This document shows, piece after piece, positions 1-8,793 of a stretch of 64,000 nt of DNA. Both the position numbers and the translations under genes were made by a program. Location of the stretch: the NCBI GenBank assembly GCA_964551335.1, contig CAZKCO010000003.1, positions 1-64,000 on the forward strand, written 5' to 3'. The stretch's first letter is position 1. The number at the start of each line of letters is the position of its first letter. The notes beneath the pieces were generated by a model. The model worked only from the letters and a program-made list of their open reading frames with translations, was not told the DNA's origin and did no database searches. The DNA is from Tunicatimonas sp964551335 (GTDB taxonomy: Bacteria > Bacteroidota > Bacteroidia > Cytophagales > Cyclobacteriaceae).

Positions 1-34
1 TTACCCAAAGATACTGACACCTGTCTTTCTTAAA

Positions 35-1078
35 TTAGATTTTCAAACACGCTCTAAGGTTTGATTTTCTAGAATATGACCTGACTTCATAACTACCTTT
101 CATGAATAGATCATAGGCTTCAGGATTCACCGCCTGCTGTATGAGTTCATTTACTTGATTTTCCGGCAATTTGGTTTGCAGTGCCTGAGCAACCTGCCCG
201 GCAATATCTCCCTGAATTTCCAGGATATCCTGCCATTGGCGGTCGTAGCTTTCGGCCCAAACTTGTTGTTCGGTTTGGGTATCTACCAGCCGCACTTCTA
301 TGCGAATATTATCGTCGTGACGTTGAATATTCCCCAGCAGCAAATGAGCTACCTGAAGCTCCTGCCCGATTTGCCGGGCCGATAGATTATGTTCCCGATA
401 ACGCCCCGTAGACAGTGGTGAAATCAATACCAAGTCCTTCACCTGGGATAAATGCCGGTTGATAGCGACCACCACTCCTTCGCTAAAGTATTCGTACTCC
501 TGATCCAGGTTCAAATTTTTGAGAGGTAATACCGCCACTGAGCGGTCAGTAAAGGGGCTTGTTACCTCTTTCATCTCCGAGCCAACGAGCTGGGAGTGTG
601 TGAACCAAAATACTGATAGTACCACCACAATGACCAGGCTAGCCGCTATCCAAAAGACTTTGGCTAATGGAGGCCGCTTGGTAGATGTAGCCACTTGCAA
701 ATTTCGGGATGCAGCTTCTTTAGCTCGAATCTTGGCTTCTCCCGGCGGATAACCGTAGTACTCAGAAAAACAGCTAGTGAAATAACTCTGGCTGCTAAAC
801 CCCACCTCGTAGGCCACTTCGGTAATCGTCTTCTCCTCTTTTTTCAGCAGATCCATAGCGCGTTCGAGGCGGTACTCCCGAACAAACTGGTTGGCCGTTT
901 GCCCCGTAGTTTGTTTCAGTTTACGGTGCAAGTTGGAACGGCTCATATTCATCTGATCGGCCAGGGCTTCTACACTAAACTGATCGTTTTGTAGGTTAGC
1001 CTCAACTACTTCTTCCAGCTTTTGTAGAAAAGTAGGTTTGGTTTGGGTGCCGATAAAATGATCCGCTCTAGTATTCAT
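35..1078 (-). CDS. AraC-type HTH / TM / TolB_N-like regulator, C-terminally short
   Basis: The product (347 aa) has an AraC-family helix-turn-helix region at about residues 17-117, one membrane segment at about 141-160, and a TolB_N/FlgO-like domain at about 179-305 (it opens VAVLPLKNL and has a conserved FSEG). This HTH-TM-TolB_N order is common in Bacteroidota, where the third part is usually followed by TPR repeats. Here the reading frame stops about 25 residues after the AYDLFMKG segment that normally opens the TPR part, so the gene looks shortened, perhaps by a frameshift near 60-100. The membrane segment implies a DNA-binding N-terminus in the cytoplasm and a sensor-like domain in the periplasm. 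It lies 42 bp downstream of the secreted hydrolase gene on the same strand and could be co-transcribed with it. Its target genes cannot be read from the sequence. Confidence 0.8.
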   Translation of the reverse strand: MNTRADHFIGTQTKPTFLQKLEEVVEANLQNDQFSVEALADQMNMSRSNLHRKLKQTTGQTANQFVREYRLERAMDLLKKEEKTITEVAYEVGFSSQSYFTSCFSEYYGYPPGEAKIRAKEAASRNLQVATSTKRPPLAKVFWIAASLVIVVVLSVFWFTHSQLVGSEMKEVTSPFTDRSVAVLPLKNLNLDQEYEYFSEGVVVAINRHLSQVKDLVLISPLSTGRYREHNLSARQIGQELQVAHLLLGNIQRHDDNIRIEVRLVDTQTEQQVWAESYDRQWQDILEIQGDIAGQVAQALQTKLPENQVNELIQQAVNPEAYDLFMKGSYEVRSYSRKSNLRACLKI

Positions 1079-1120
1079 TTTGTCACCATTAGTGAATATA
1101 AGTTACGGAAATTTTACTAA

Positions 1121-2044
1121 CTACAGCATTTCCAACGCAATATCTTCCAGCATTTCGTGGCCACCCTCAAAAATAGTCAGCGATACATTCTGCCAGTTGC
1201 GGTACAAATGCACTTTTCGATCGCCAATAAACTGATCGGTTTCGGTTCCCCGTTGGCGGGTCAGCAATCTAATAGTAGTTTGGTCATCAACCATTTTGGT
1301 TGAGTCCTTCACTCCGGCATCGCGCAGCACTTTGTTGTAGAAATTGATGGATTGGGTAATGGGTACCGAACCGGTGTAGCCATCGTGTACTCCCGCGTAC
1401 AGATACAGCGTAGCGTCCTTCCTTTTTTCCCAGGGCGTTTCCCAGAAGAGGGGAGAGCGACGTTTGGCTTCAGCTACGTTCAGCGTACTGTCTTCCGAAG
1501 CGGTACAGTCCAGTATATTCTGGGCGTAGCGATCCGTTCTAACCAGCGACTCTTCGTACCAGGCCGCCAGGTCGCTGATGGGCACGTAGGCGTGAAATCC
1601 CCGGATGCTGTGACGGGATTTCATAAAGGTAACCAGGGTGGCATAACCACCGCCGCTGGCTCCCAACACGAAGATACTATCAGGATTAACCGAAAGGTTA
1701 TCTAATGCCCAATCAATGGCCTGATCAATATCGGTAATCGCTAACTCACTACCACAAGCCTCAGGATGGTTATTTGACCCGCGAAAATCGGGGTGAATAT
1801 AGTTCCAGCCCTTGGCTTTGGTTCTTTCGGCCAGGCTGTTGTTGGTTTGGGTGTAGTCACCGCTCCAGGTATGCAGTACTACTATCAGCGGCTGATTGGG
1901 CTTTTCGGCTTTCCAATAGTAAAAAGGCTGCCACTTATCATCTACCTCCGACTGTACCGAGTCCAGTTGAAACCCCTGCCAATCGGATTGTCCAAATACG
2001 GGTGCAACTGAAGTCCATACTAGTACCGTTAGCCATATTCTCAT
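1121..2044 (-). CDS. secreted alpha/beta hydrolase (S9/dienelactone-hydrolase-like)
   Basis: A 307-residue protein with a signal peptide (about residues 1-18, ending VFGQ). The alpha/beta hydrolase nucleophile elbow is GASGGG with Ser130. Asp221 (AGVHDGYTG) and His296 (EGGHE) are well placed to complete the triad. A HPDFRG segment near residue 84 resembles prolyl-oligopeptidase-like hydrolases. The substrate is unknown; an ester or peptide is likely. The start ATG is followed directly by the hydrophobic signal, which supports it. It shares a 100-bp divergent promoter region with the CCA-adding enzyme gene. Confidence 0.8.
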   Translation of the reverse strand: MRIWLTVLVWTSVAPVFGQSDWQGFQLDSVQSEVDDKWQPFYYWKAEKPNQPLIVVLHTWSGDYTQTNNSLAERTKAKGWNYIHPDFRGSNNHPEACGSELAITDIDQAIDWALDNLSVNPDSIFVLGASGGGYATLVTFMKSRHSIRGFHAYVPISDLAAWYEESLVRTDRYAQNILDCTASEDSTLNVAEAKRRSPLFWETPWEKRKDATLYLYAGVHDGYTGSVPITQSINFYNKVLRDAGVKDSTKMVDDQTTIRLLTRQRGTETDQFIGDRKVHLYRNWQNVSLTIFEGGHEMLEDIALEML

Positions 2045-2131
2045 TTTCTAAATCTAGTACATTTCTGTCACTCCTACGGCCTTCTACTAAATTCTAGTCT
2101 CAGATAAGTTATTATTTCCTCCGCGAGTTGT

Positions 2132-2139
2132 TACTTTTG
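2132..2139 (+). promoter_or_regulatory. candidate -7 box (TAnnTTTG) of the CCA-adding enzyme gene
   Basis: TACTTTTG matches the Bacteroidota -7 consensus TAnnTTTG in every fixed base and ends only five bases before the ATG at 2145. If used, transcription would begin at or very close to the start codon, giving a leaderless or near-leaderless mRNA. No clear -33 TTG box is seen at the usual distance. Confidence 0.35.
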
Positions 2140-2144
2140 CAGTT

Positions 2145-3590
2145 ATGAATTTGAAGGAAGCACTACATAGTAACCCGATTTTTGCACTGGTGGCTCAAAC
2201 CGCTCACCAGATGCAGCGGGAGACCTACGTGGTGGGCGGTTACGTGCGTGATCTGCTGTTGAAGCGACCTTCCAAGGATATTGATTTCGTCTGCGTGGGC
2301 GACGGTATCTCGTTGGCCCAACAGGTTGCTAAAAACCTGAAAAGCCAGAATGGGCATACCACCGACGTCACCGTCTTTAAAAACTTCGGTACGGCGATGG
2401 TGCGGCACGATGACTACGAACTGGAATTTGTGGGAGCCCGCAAAGAATCTTACCAGCGCAACTCTCGCAAGCCGATTGTAGAAAACGGTACGCTACAGGA
2501 TGATCAGAACCGCCGCGACTTCACCATCAATGCTATGGCCATCAGCCTGAACAATGATAACTACGGCGAGTTGATTGATCCCTTTGACGGGGTAAAGGAT
2601 TTGAAGCGTAAGATGATCCGAACTCCCCTCGATCCGGCCATTACATTTTCGGATGATCCGTTGCGAATGATGCGGGCGGTTCGTTTCGCCTCCCAGCTTT
2701 CGTTCGATATTGCGCCCAAGACTTTTGATGCGCTGATTGATCATGCCGAACGGCTTCAGATCGTTTCGCAGGAACGGATTACGACCGAACTGAATAAGAT
2801 TATCCTGTCGTCTCCACCCTCCTACGGTTTCAAGCTGCTGTTCCACAGTCAGCTGCTCCACCAGTTTTTTCCCGAAATGGTTGCTTTGCAGGGAGTAGAA
2901 ACTATTGATGGTAAGTCGCATAAAGATAATTTTTACCATACGTTGCAGGTGCTGGATAATGTAGCCCAGATGTCGGACGATTTGTGGTTGCGTTGGGCAG
3001 CTATTCTGCACGACATCGCCAAACCCCCAACCAAGCGCTTTCATCCCAAAGCCGGCTGGACCTTTCACGGACACGAAGACCGAGGAGCCCGTATGGTGCC
3101 TCATATCTTCCGCCGCTTGAAACTGCCGCTCGATCAGAAGATGAAGTTTGTACAGAAGCTGGTGCGGCTGCACCTGCGCCCCATTGCCCTGGTGAAAAAA
3201 GAAGTGACCGATTCGGCCATTCGCCGGTTGCTCTACGAAGCGGGCGACGATATTGAGGCACTGATGAAACTGTGCCGGGCCGACATCACTTCCAAAAACC
3301 ACAGCCGGGTGAAACGCTACCTGGCTAACTTTGACCTGGTTGAGCAAAAGATGCAAGCGGTAGAGGAGAAAGATCATCTACGCAACTTCCAGCCAGTGAT
3401 TACCGGAGAAGATATTATGCAAACCTTCGGGCTGAAGCCCTCCCGGATAGTAGGTGATATTAAAAACGCACTAAGAGAAGCCGTGCTGGACGGAAAAATC
3501 CGCAACGAGAGCAAGGAAGCATTTGAATTCATGCTGAAACTAGGCGCTACTCACGGGCTAAACCCAGTGGACAAGCACAAAAAAGAGTAG
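2145..3590 (+). CDS. cca: CCA tRNA nucleotidyltransferase with HD domain
   Basis: This enzyme adds or repairs the 3' CCA end of tRNAs in the cytoplasm. The nucleotidyltransferase signature GGYVRD is at residues 31-36, followed by the metal-binding DIDF at 45-48 and RRDFTINA near residue 125, as in class II poly(A) polymerase/CCA-adding enzymes. An HD-type phosphohydrolase region follows the RNA-binding part, with LHDIAKP near residue 285. At 481 residues it has the length usual for Bacteroidota members with the HD domain. A poly(A) polymerase role cannot be fully excluded from sequence, but the HD domain and phylum favour CCA addition. Confidence 0.92.
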   Translation: MNLKEALHSNPIFALVAQTAHQMQRETYVVGGYVRDLLLKRPSKDIDFVCVGDGISLAQQVAKNLKSQNGHTTDVTVFKNFGTAMVRHDDYELEFVGARKESYQRNSRKPIVENGTLQDDQNRRDFTINAMAISLNNDNYGELIDPFDGVKDLKRKMIRTPLDPAITFSDDPLRMMRAVRFASQLSFDIAPKTFDALIDHAERLQIVSQERITTELNKIILSSPPSYGFKLLFHSQLLHQFFPEMVALQGVETIDGKSHKDNFYHTLQVLDNVAQMSDDLWLRWAAILHDIAKPPTKRFHPKAGWTFHGHEDRGARMVPHIFRRLKLPLDQKMKFVQKLVRLHLRPIALVKKEVTDSAIRRLLYEAGDDIEALMKLCRADITSKNHSRVKRYLANFDLVEQKMQAVEEKDHLRNFQPVITGEDIMQTFGLKPSRIVGDIKNALREAVLDGKIRNESKEAFEFMLKLGATHGLNPVDKHKKE

Positions 3591-3628
3591 ATTACTTTTC
3601 CAAAGCTTTCTGTACCATTTACTTTTGA

Positions 3629-3672
3629 CAATACGCGCCAACTATCAACTATCCCTTGTCTATTGTTCAATG
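3629..3672. repeat. short degenerate repeats of about 8 bp
   Basis: The gap between cca and the AsmA-like gene carries runs such as CAACTATC-AACTATCC followed by related octamers. The same type of quasi-periodic, CTAT/AGTC-rich filler recurs in other intergenic regions of the window. Confidence 0.35.
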
Positions 3673-3675
3673 ATA

Positions 3676-6600
3676 CTATTCATCTTTAATAATCGCTTCC
3701 TCGCGGATACGTTCAGCTACGGGTTGCATACCGATGCTGGATTTGATACCGCTTAGCAGACTACGCCACCAGTAGCTAAAAATGGAACGACTGGGATCGT
3801 GTTCGTGCTCTATCTCCCCTACTCGAAAAAACACCGCCTTTGGATTATCTGATTTTACTACAAATGCATTCGCGATCAGTGATCCTACCCGCTCGTCCAG
3901 TCCGGGCCTTCCTTTATCCTTATCAATGAGCATTACGCTTAGGTCATTATAGTTGAACCGTAGCTCGCCGGAAGAGCGCTCCCGGTCGCCCTGAATATAA
4001 AACCGCATACTGTTAGCGTAACCGTCTTGGATGTTGATAAATGCCGAATGGTTAAGTACAGGATTATAGGCCCGCAGGTCCATCGGACCTAATGTTCCGT
4101 TCACACTGAATCGCATGTTTTCATCAGCCATCGGAAAGTTAAACGCAGCTTTGAATTCTCCCTCACCCATTACCTTAGTGCTTACCTGCATACGGAAAAA
4201 GACACTATCCTGTAGTCGGTCAGGATGATTGGTAGCATTGAGTAATAAACCATTTAAGTCATTAAAAGTGATAATGCCTTCCTGACTAGCTTCCGGTACC
4301 CGCTCAGCGTAGCTAATGAATCCGTCAGCCACCTCAATGGTATCCAGGGTCAATAAAAAGTCCAAATCCAGCAGCATCTCCTGGTGCATGGGTAAAGTAC
4401 GTCGGGTGTTACGGGGCACCCGAGCGTCTTTGAATGCGTCGATCTGCAGGGCATCAATGGTAAGCTTTTGGGCTTGCAAATGGTGCTGTTTGATCAATTC
4501 TTCAAAGTTGATATCGGTAAGCCGAATGGTTCGGGCCTGAGCAGCTACCCGAGTTTTCTGAAGCGGAAACACATCTACGTACTGATAGCGGGGAATACGA
4601 GGTACTAGCTCAAAACCGCTTACTTCCAATTGAGGGTTCTTGGTAGACAGACTAATTAAGTCAGCCCGGGCGGTATACAGTGTATCGGCTATAGCAATTT
4701 GATAGTCTCGTATCCTCACTAACAAATCATCCGCTAATAGTAGCTTCCGGGTAATATTGCTGGAATTTACAGAGTCTGGCAGGTTGGAGGTGAGTTGGGC
4801 ATATGCTACACTATCTACCTGTAGTCCAAGCACACTTACGTCTAATCGCTCGGCCCCAAATGCTGGTATGGGATCGCGCTGATTCTTGAAGATTTTAACG
4901 GTACCGTTCGTGAAATTGGTCTGGTCTATGGCTAGGGTGTTAAGTAAGGATGGAGCCACATCTGACCAGCGGGGCTGTTCCTTACTACTTGCTGAAGAAT
5001 CAGGAGCGAATTGATACAGGGTGATTGCCGGATTCATGATATTGACCTGATTGATGGCTAGTTCGCCTTTCATAAATGCCTGCTCTACATCTAATCCTAC
5101 TATTTGCAAGGAGGGAGTAGACAGCGCCAGCAAGTTTTTATCCGGAAAGTTACTTAGGGTATTATCTGAAAAGCCGTAGGGTTCAATCTCAAGACCACTG
5201 ACCGATATCCGATCTTGCTGATTCGTGAATGTTGCTTCTTTAAACTGTATACTTTGCTGAGCTTTAGGTAGACGAAGCAAGTAGTTGTTTACATGGATGT
5301 CAAAGTCAATCTCATCGGCAAAAAACATCTTTGCCTCTCGCTGGTGGCTGATTGAATCAATGGCCAAGCGGTAGGCCTTCACTAGCATAGTATCAATTTC
5401 CAGATGGTGTAGCGTATCGGAAGCCTGCTGCAGAAAGTTAAAACGCCCTTCTTCTACTGTAAGCTCATTTACGTAAATACCCTTAGTCACTGATTTTATC
5501 TTTGGATACAGCTCCGGCTGCAAAGTTTTTCCCGCCCGGGCAGGCTTCCCAGATTGATTCGTTTGCGTTTTCACCGAAATAACCGGACGACGTACAATTA
5601 CTTTTTCAACTTCCATCTCCTGCTCGGTAAAATAGCGGTGAAAATTCATCCGGTGTAGTGCCAGTTGGGTCACATTTATTGCTTCGATGTTGTCTAAGGC
5701 GTCTAGACTATCGCGCGTACGGCGTAGATTATCAATCGTTAACTGATCGGAATAAGAAGAGTAAAGAAACCGTTCTGCCTGAAATTCTTCCCGATCTTCC
5801 TCCACTGGTAGACTGAAGTCGAACGCATCCATAGCCACTCTAACTTCCCGGGAGTAAAAAGGGCGCTGCGGAATAAGATTAGTCACTGAATCCAGTAGAA
5901 AATCCACTACATCTACCGAAAGCGAAGAAGTCGAGAACCAAGTCGCAGGATTACTGCTTTCTCTAGATTCAATAGAAATCGCTGCTTGCTGGATTTGCAA
6001 CTTGTCAATTGCCAATTGATTCAGATACGGCTCTACCTGGAGGTATAATTCCGGCATAGAGAAATCACCTTCCTGCTTTCTTTTGCCAGTGGCAGGAGCT
6101 ATCCTTAGCTTGATAGTGGGCGAGATCATCGACACCTGATTGAAATCAGCTATCTGCAAATTGTATAGCTCGCCAAAATTAATACCGCTGATGGCGAAGT
6201 AAGGAATTTCCAACTGCTCCATCTGGCCAGCCGAGAAGCGGGTAGCCGCCCGGTTTGGCCAGAATTTTACCCGCTGCACGTACCCCCTTGCATCAAATGT
6301 AGATAAACCTACCTCATAAGCCTCCAGCCATCCGGCAGACACCGCACTGTTAGCATTGTAAGGAAATTGGAACCAACTGTTATTCAGTGTCATATCTACT
6401 TCGTCGGCAAACACCGATACCTGCGACGAGAGAGCCGTTGTATCGTCTATAGCAATCAAGGGGTGAGCTTCGTTGCCAATGCTCACGTTTTGGTAGTAGC
6501 CGAAGAACTGGCCTACATGCGCAATTTCGGTGAAACTCGTTCGATTACTACTAGTCTTCAAAATCTCAATATACCCACTATCCAGCCGGAGCGTATTCAC

Positions 6601-8367
6601 TAGCATCTGTTCTAGCCAGGTATCTTTACGGTTTGGGGCAATTACCGGGTACAGGTTCAGGCGCGCATGACTCCAGTTGTAAAAAATTTCTTTGATGGTA
6701 TTGCTGGTCGAATCAGAGGCATCCGTATTGGGCGAATTGTTATTTTTTCTTCGGGGAAGCAACCCAAAAGGAACATCAGAAAAATTAGCAATAGCCACCT
6801 CAGGTCGGCGAATACGCACACTGTCGATGTCGGCAAACTTGGTGAATGAAAGATTCTCCAGATTTATCCCGTAAATACTCACGTCCGATGTACTGATATC
6901 GTACCCCAACCGGGGCGGGGTAGCATCAGTCAGAAACTGGGAGAGAGAATCCACCCGAGGCCGTACCCGAGCCGAATCCAGAATGATATCGCAAGCGTAA
7001 CGGTTGATCTGGCCGGTACGTACTTCCAACTCATTAACCGCAAAATAATGCTGACGGTCGGCAAACCACAGTCGGATGTTTTCTCCACTGAGAAGGATGC
7101 TATCCATTGGCAGAACGTGGTTCAACGAGTCAACTGAGCGCTGATTAATAGCGGAGTCTAACTGAAAGTCGCTAAACGAAAGCGAATAACAAGGTACTTC
7201 TAACCAAGCCAACGTATCCTCTTCTACTTCGTACATTTCCAGTACTCCCGCACGAATGTGAAATTGATCAATGCCTATCCGGCTCCAGTGCTCTTTCACC
7301 AAAGCATATAATGTATCGGGATGTGCTTGCCCTAAATGGGGCGGGGCCTTTCCTGTCTGGGTTTTGGTAGGTCTTGCTTGACTATAGCCTTTTAACTGGG
7401 GGCGGTCCATTAGTAACGTATCAATCATCACAACATTCTCGTGATATATCTTGGCAAGGTCTACCTGGGTCATTGCCAGTTGTGGTATCTGTAAAGCGTA
7501 CCAATTGCTTGAGTCTTTAGCCCGTAGTGGAGTGATCTCCAGTTCGCGAAAAGCCAGTTTTTTTTGTTGAGTAGAAAAAGAGAGCGTATCAGCCCGGATT
7601 GTATAACTGCTGTCGGGTAATACGAAGTGATACTCACCTAATTTGATCTGAATATTTTTGGTGAAAAATAATCGCTCCTTTTGTTCTAGTGCGGACGAAT
7701 CCAGGTGAAAATCTTCCAGAATAATCGTGAAACGATGGGCAAACCAATCGCCGTTTCCAACCGTGAGCGAGTCTTGGTGCCTCAAACTGGTATTTTTTAA
7801 ATCAATCTGAAATGATGCATCCGTAATTTCCAACCGATCAAAGGACAGCAACTCAACGTATTCTCGCAGTGTTTGGTAAATTTTTTGCTCCTGCCGGGCA
7901 ATGAGCTCACGTGGGCCTTGATTTCGATCAGTAGTATCAACCGGATTCTCCGCTTGCTTTTGACTTATCGCTATTTGAGGTGACTCCAGATAAATCTGAT
8001 CGAACTGTAGTCGGTTTCGGCGATAAATGTCCCACAGCCGTACTCCTTCTATCTCCAGTCGGGGAATGCTGAAGCGATACTGTGTGTGAGCATCGTTCAA
8101 GCTATCGGACAGCGGTAGTCCGTTCTGATACTCCAGGTTAGTTATTGTAACGTTTCCTCCCAGCAGGTTTAGTTGCAGTTGGTTAAAATCCAGACTCGGA
8201 AGATAGTTCTTATGGAAGCGTTCAGTGGCGTACTGCCGGAAAGCTACCAGAATAGACTCCTTCAGGATTTCGTCGCCGAAAAAGAAGAACAGTGACTGTA
8301 AAAAAAGGATGAGCGTAATGATGCTGCCACCTATCCACAAAAAAATTGTACGTATTTTCTTTTTCAA
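3676..8367 (-). CDS. giant AsmA-like membrane-anchored protein
   Basis: A 1563-residue protein with one N-terminal membrane segment (about residues 7-30) and no other convincing hydrophobic segment. The rest is a long series of alternating-hydrophobic strands with recurring phrases of the type L.I......I.I....(F/Y), and the C-terminal 200 residues resemble the AsmA/DUF748 end (segments such as GTLGPMDLRAYNPVL). AsmA-like/TamB-like proteins are inner-membrane-anchored periplasmic proteins with repeating beta architecture, several of which move phospholipid to the outer membrane. By inference this one spans much of the periplasm. It is monocistronic, with an AT-rich leader upstream. The family assignment rests on architecture and C-terminal resemblance rather than a catalytic motif. 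Confidence 0.65.
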   Translation of the reverse strand: MKKKIRTIFLWIGGSIITLILFLQSLFFFFGDEILKESILVAFRQYATERFHKNYLPSLDFNQLQLNLLGGNVTITNLEYQNGLPLSDSLNDAHTQYRFSIPRLEIEGVRLWDIYRRNRLQFDQIYLESPQIAISQKQAENPVDTTDRNQGPRELIARQEQKIYQTLREYVELLSFDRLEITDASFQIDLKNTSLRHQDSLTVGNGDWFAHRFTIILEDFHLDSSALEQKERLFFTKNIQIKLGEYHFVLPDSSYTIRADTLSFSTQQKKLAFRELEITPLRAKDSSNWYALQIPQLAMTQVDLAKIYHENVVMIDTLLMDRPQLKGYSQARPTKTQTGKAPPHLGQAHPDTLYALVKEHWSRIGIDQFHIRAGVLEMYEVEEDTLAWLEVPCYSLSFSDFQLDSAINQRSVDSLNHVLPMDSILLSGENIRLWFADRQHYFAVNELEVRTGQINRYACDIILDSARVRPRVDSLSQFLTDATPPRLGYDISTSDVSIYGINLENLSFTKFADIDSVRIRRPEVAIANFSDVPFGLLPRRKNNNSPNTDASDSTSNTIKEIFYNWSHARLNLYPVIAPNRKDTWLEQMLVNTLRLDSGYIEILKTSSNRTSFTEIAHVGQFFGYYQNVSIGNEAHPLIAIDDTTALSSQVSVFADEVDMTLNNSWFQFPYNANSAVSAGWLEAYEVGLSTFDARGYVQRVKFWPNRAATRFSAGQMEQLEIPYFAISGINFGELYNLQIADFNQVSMISPTIKLRIAPATGKRKQEGDFSMPELYLQVEPYLNQLAIDKLQIQQAAISIESRESSNPATWFSTSSLSVDVVDFLLDSVTNLIPQRPFYSREVRVAMDAFDFSLPVEEDREEFQAERFLYSSYSDQLTIDNLRRTRDSLDALDNIEAINVTQLALHRMNFHRYFTEQEMEVEKVIVRRPVISVKTQTNQSGKPARAGKTLQPELYPKIKSVTKGIYVNELTVEEGRFNFLQQASDTLHHLEIDTMLVKAYRLAIDSISHQREAKMFFADEIDFDIHVNNYLLRLPKAQQSIQFKEATFTNQQDRISVSGLEIEPYGFSDNTLSNFPDKNLLALSTPSLQIVGLDVEQAFMKGELAINQVNIMNPAITLYQFAPDSSASSKEQPRWSDVAPSLLNTLAIDQTNFTNGTVKIFKNQRDPIPAFGAERLDVSVLGLQVDSVAYAQLTSNLPDSVNSSNITRKLLLADDLLVRIRDYQIAIADTLYTARADLISLSTKNPQLEVSGFELVPRIPRYQYVDVFPLQKTRVAAQARTIRLTDINFEELIKQHHLQAQKLTIDALQIDAFKDARVPRNTRRTLPMHQEMLLDLDFLLTLDTIEVADGFISYAERVPEASQEGIITFNDLNGLLLNATNHPDRLQDSVFFRMQVSTKVMGEGEFKAAFNFPMADENMRFSVNGTLGPMDLRAYNPVLNHSAFINIQDGYANSMRFYIQGDRERSSGELRFNYNDLSVMLIDKDKGRPGLDERVGSLIANAFVVKSDNPKAVFFRVGEIEHEHDPSRSIFSYWWRSLLSGIKSSIGMQPVAERIREEAIIKDE

Positions 8368-8793
8368 TCGAAAAAATGCTTTGTATTAATAACGGGGTGG
8401 CCAGTTATTTAGCAAAATAGAAAAACAATCGGAATATATCCTTCCAAATCAATAGTCATTAGTAACTATTCTTTGTGTTAGCGTATACCGGCTTTTTGTA
8501 CGGCAAATGAACCGAATATAATGAACGATTTACTAATTTATCACATTGTTATTTCTCTTAGAAAAACACAACGTTTAAGACTATTTTTAGTGTATTGCAA
8601 TAATTCTTTTTCTTTTTCTAAGATTTTATTTTCGTTCAGATAGTTCGTAATACTAAGCAATTTTGCATCCGGTCCCTCGCTAAAGCAAGCACCACGAAAT
8701 ATTACATCAACCGGTTTTAACCGGTTTTCCAAAGTACATTCCTTCTCGTTATTTTGTACTTCATTGGGTAAAAATAGTTTGAACTAGAACGAA
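8368..8793. other. 426-bp AT-rich intergenic region
   Basis: This divergent gap separates the AsmA-like gene (-) from the 438-residue protein (+) and must hold both promoters. It carries two adjacent copies of AACCGGTTTT (8709-8728). A minus-strand frame without ATG (8541-8783) is open and protein-like in composition (many Glu, Lys, Leu and Asn), but it could start only at a TTG and has no recognisable family. It may be a decayed gene fragment. No RNA gene was recognised. Confidence 0.5.
8709..8728. repeat. two tandem copies of AACCGGTTTT
   Basis: Two exact, adjacent 10-bp copies, each containing the palindrome AACCGGTT. The site lies 66 bp upstream of the 438-residue gene and could be a paired operator. 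No regulator is known. Confidence 0.6.

Noticed and set aside
2493..3377. Long minus-strand frame (294 aa) inside cca
   Set aside because: It is antisense to a well-supported gene, has low-complexity His/Gln-rich composition and no family resemblance.
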